This document shows positions 62,175 to 64,000 of a DNA stretch of 64,000 nt, piece after piece. Both the position numbers and the translations under genes were made by a program. This DNA comes from Cyprinodon diabolis (lineage: Eukaryota; Chordata; Actinopteri; Cyprinodontiformes; Cyprinodontidae): contig CM060066.1 of assembly GCA_030533445.1 (NCBI GenBank), positions 248,001-312,000 on the forward strand. The letters are read 5' to 3'. The notes beneath the pieces were generated by a model, which searched no databases, was not told where the DNA came from, and worked only from the letters and a program-made list of their open reading frames with translations. The stretch's first letter is position 1, and each line of letters begins with the position of its first letter.

Positions 62175-62518
62175 CATTTCTTTAGTGGACACACTTGTAA
62201 ACATGCAGACAAGAGTGAAGGTGGAGCCGAATGATTCAGAAGACGAGGTTTGGGCGTCGATATGAAGGCTGCAGGAAAGAGCTCATTCATCTTGACTGTG
62301 CTGCCTGGTTTACTGTGCTGCCTGCTTCTCCATCAGTCCATATTGCAAAACGCCCTGCGGAGTAAACAATTACCGAAGTCAACAACAACAACAAGTCACT
62401 GCTTCAAAACATGCTCTACAAATAAAAGCTGGATAAGAACTAAGCTTGCATGGTTTTCTATGTGTTCCCAGGCTGCAGACACAGATTAGACTGCTCCAAT
62501 CTTCAGCCAGTCTACAAG
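62175..62518. other. Downstream of triobp, nothing recognised
   Basis: No gene or repeat identified in this stretch. Confidence 0.4.
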
Positions 62519-62712
62519 CCGTAGCTCTACAGCAAGGGGGCTCAAGTCCAGTCCTCAAGAGCTACTATCCTGCAGCTTTTTGATGGACCCCATTTTTAAC
62601 ACACCTGAGTCAAATGAGTGGCTCATTACGTGCCTCTGCTGAGCTGAATGAGAGTCTTGAGCCTTCGATTCAGGTGAGTTAGAGAAGAGATGCATCTAAA
62701 AGTTACAGGATG
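62519..62712. mobile_element. Degenerate DNA-transposon with inverted ends
   Basis: Left end CAAGGGGGCTCAAGTCCAGT with GAGCTACTATCCTGCAGC; the right side reads GTTACAGGATGGTAGCTC, the inverse of the left. This pattern (CTCAAGTCCAGTCCTC...) is a widespread fish non-autonomous element. Its right end merges into the 15-bp array. Confidence 0.5.
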
Positions 62713-64000
62713 GTAGCTCTACAGGGCGTAGCTCTACAGGGCGTAGCTCTACGGGACGTAGCTCTACAGTGCATGGCTCTACAGGGCGTAGCTCTACAGG
62801 GCGTAGCTCTACAGGCCGTAGCTCTACAGGGCGTGGCTCTACAGGGCGTGGCTCTACAGGCCGTGGCTCTACAGGGCGTAGCTCTACGGGGCGTAGCTCT
62901 ACAGGGCGTAGCTCTACAGTGCATGGCTCTACAGTGCATGGCTCTACAGGTTGTAGCTCTACAGGGCGTAGCTCTAAAGGGCGGCTCTACGGGTTGCAGC
63001 TCTACAGGGCGTAGCTCTAAAGGGCGGCTCTACAAGTTGTAGCTCTACAGGTTGTAGCTCTACAGGGCATGGCTTTACAGGTTGTAGCTCTACAGGGCGT
63101 AGCTCTAAAGGGCGGCTCTACAAGTTGTAGCTCTACAGGTTGTAGCTCTACAGTGCATGGCTCTACAGGTAGTAGCTCTACAGGTTGTAGCTCTACAGGG
63201 CATAGCTCTACAGGGCGTAGCTCTACAGTGCATGGCTCTACAGGTTGTAGCTCTACATGTTGTAGCTCTACAGGGCATAGCTCTACAGGGCATAGCTCTA
63301 CAGGGCATAGCTCTACAGGTTGTAGCTCTACAGGGCGTGGCTCTACAGGGTGGGGCTCTACAGGTTGCAGCTCTACAGGGCGTCTCTCTACAGGGCGTAG
63401 CTCTAAAGGGCGGCTCTACAAGTTGTAGCTCTACAGGTTGTAGCTCTAGAGTGTCGTGGCTCTACAGGGCATGGCTCTACAGGTTGTAGCTCTACAGGGC
63501 ACAGCTCTACAGGGCATAGCTCTACAGGGCGTAGCTCTACAGGTTGTAGCTCTACAGGGCATAGCTCTACAGGGCATAGCTCTACAGGTTGTAGCTCTAC
63601 AGGGCATAGCTCTACAGGGCATAGCTCTACAGTGCATGGCTCTACAGGGCATAGCTCTACAGGTTGTAGCTCAACAGGGCGTAGCTCTACAGTGCATGGC
63701 TCTACAGGTTGTAGCTCTACAGGGCATAGCTCTACAGGGCATAGCTCTACAGGTTGTAGCTCTACAGGGCGTGGCTCTACAGGGTGAGGCTCTACAGGTT
63801 GTAGCTCTACAGGTTGTAGCTCTACAGGGCATAGCTCTACAGGGCATAGCTCTAAAGGGCGGCTCTACAAGTTGCAGCTCTACAGGTTGTAGTTCTAAAG
63901 GGCGGCTCTACAGGTTGCAGCTCTACAGGGCGTCTCTCTACAGGGCGTAGCTCTAAAGGGCGGCTCTACAAGTTGTAGCTCTACAGGGCGTCTCTCTACA
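62703..64000. repeat. 15-bp minisatellite, continues past window
   Basis: About 86 units of GTAGCTCTACAGGGC and variants ending GGTT, GTGCA or AAAGG. Gives five-residue repeats (VALQG on +, CRATP-type on -) in several frames, which are not genes. The array is open at the right window edge. Confidence 0.95.

Noticed and set aside
62703..63950. Multiple ORFs with VALQG or CRATP repeats
   Set aside because: Consequence of a 15-bp unit; open on both strands with no unique sequence.

Overview
The window looks like teleost fish nuclear DNA. It carries spliced vertebrate-type exons, fish-typical L2-like LINEs, Ty3/gypsy, Ty1/copia, hAT, Tc1/mariner and DDE_4 transposons, and long minisatellites. 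There are no bacterial operons, no rRNA or tRNA genes that I recognise, and no CRISPR array. Species cannot be fixed from sequence alone; a percomorph such as a cyprinodontiform is a guess.

The only host gene I can support is a TRIOBP (Tara) orthologue on the + strand. I could place 18 coding exons from the ATG at 12745 to the TAA at 62057-62059, with an AATAAA at 62169. All exons join in one phase and sum to 3,897 nt (1,298 codons plus stop). The product has an N-terminal Cys/His motif, a long Ser/Arg-rich middle region, one complete PH domain split over four exons, and a C-terminal coiled coil. Intron 1 is about 25.9 kb and is mostly transposons.

Layout. 1-4.7 kb: decayed copia pol, an L2-like LINE, and an opposing L2 3' UTR. 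4.7-11.6 kb: three blocks of a 10-bp satellite, split by a hAT element and a partial duplicate of it. 11.6-12.7 kb: unassigned upstream region. 12.7 kb: triobp exon 1. 13.4-15.1 kb: L1/Tx1-like LINE with an internal 32-bp minisatellite. 16.5-19.2 kb: second L2 copy. 20.5-26.1 kb: a DDE_4 transposase gene broken by a gypsy element that has gag and a huge repetitive ORF but no recognisable pol. 26.2-27.7 kb: L2 3' half. 28.1-37.3 kb: a complete but frameshifted minus-strand gypsy with PNMA-like gag, holding a nested LTR-like element and a nested L2. 38.8 kb: exon 2. 41.5-43.8 kb: a fold-back structure containing a hAT that contains a hAT MITE. 44.2-46.1 kb: exons 3-5. 46.1-49.9 kb: LINE pieces with a solo-LTR-like insert. 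50.8-62.1 kb: exons 6-18, with two intronic minisatellites and a Tc1/mariner. 62.7-64.0 kb: a 15-bp minisatellite running off the window.

The host gene encodes a predicted actin-binding scaffold; everything else is mobile or tandemly repeated DNA. The most notable points are the gag-amber-repeat ORF gypsy element, the register-locked satellite with an 870-bp higher-order duplication, the triple-nested palindrome, one frameshift shared by three L2 copies, and minisatellites lying just downstream of triobp splice donors.
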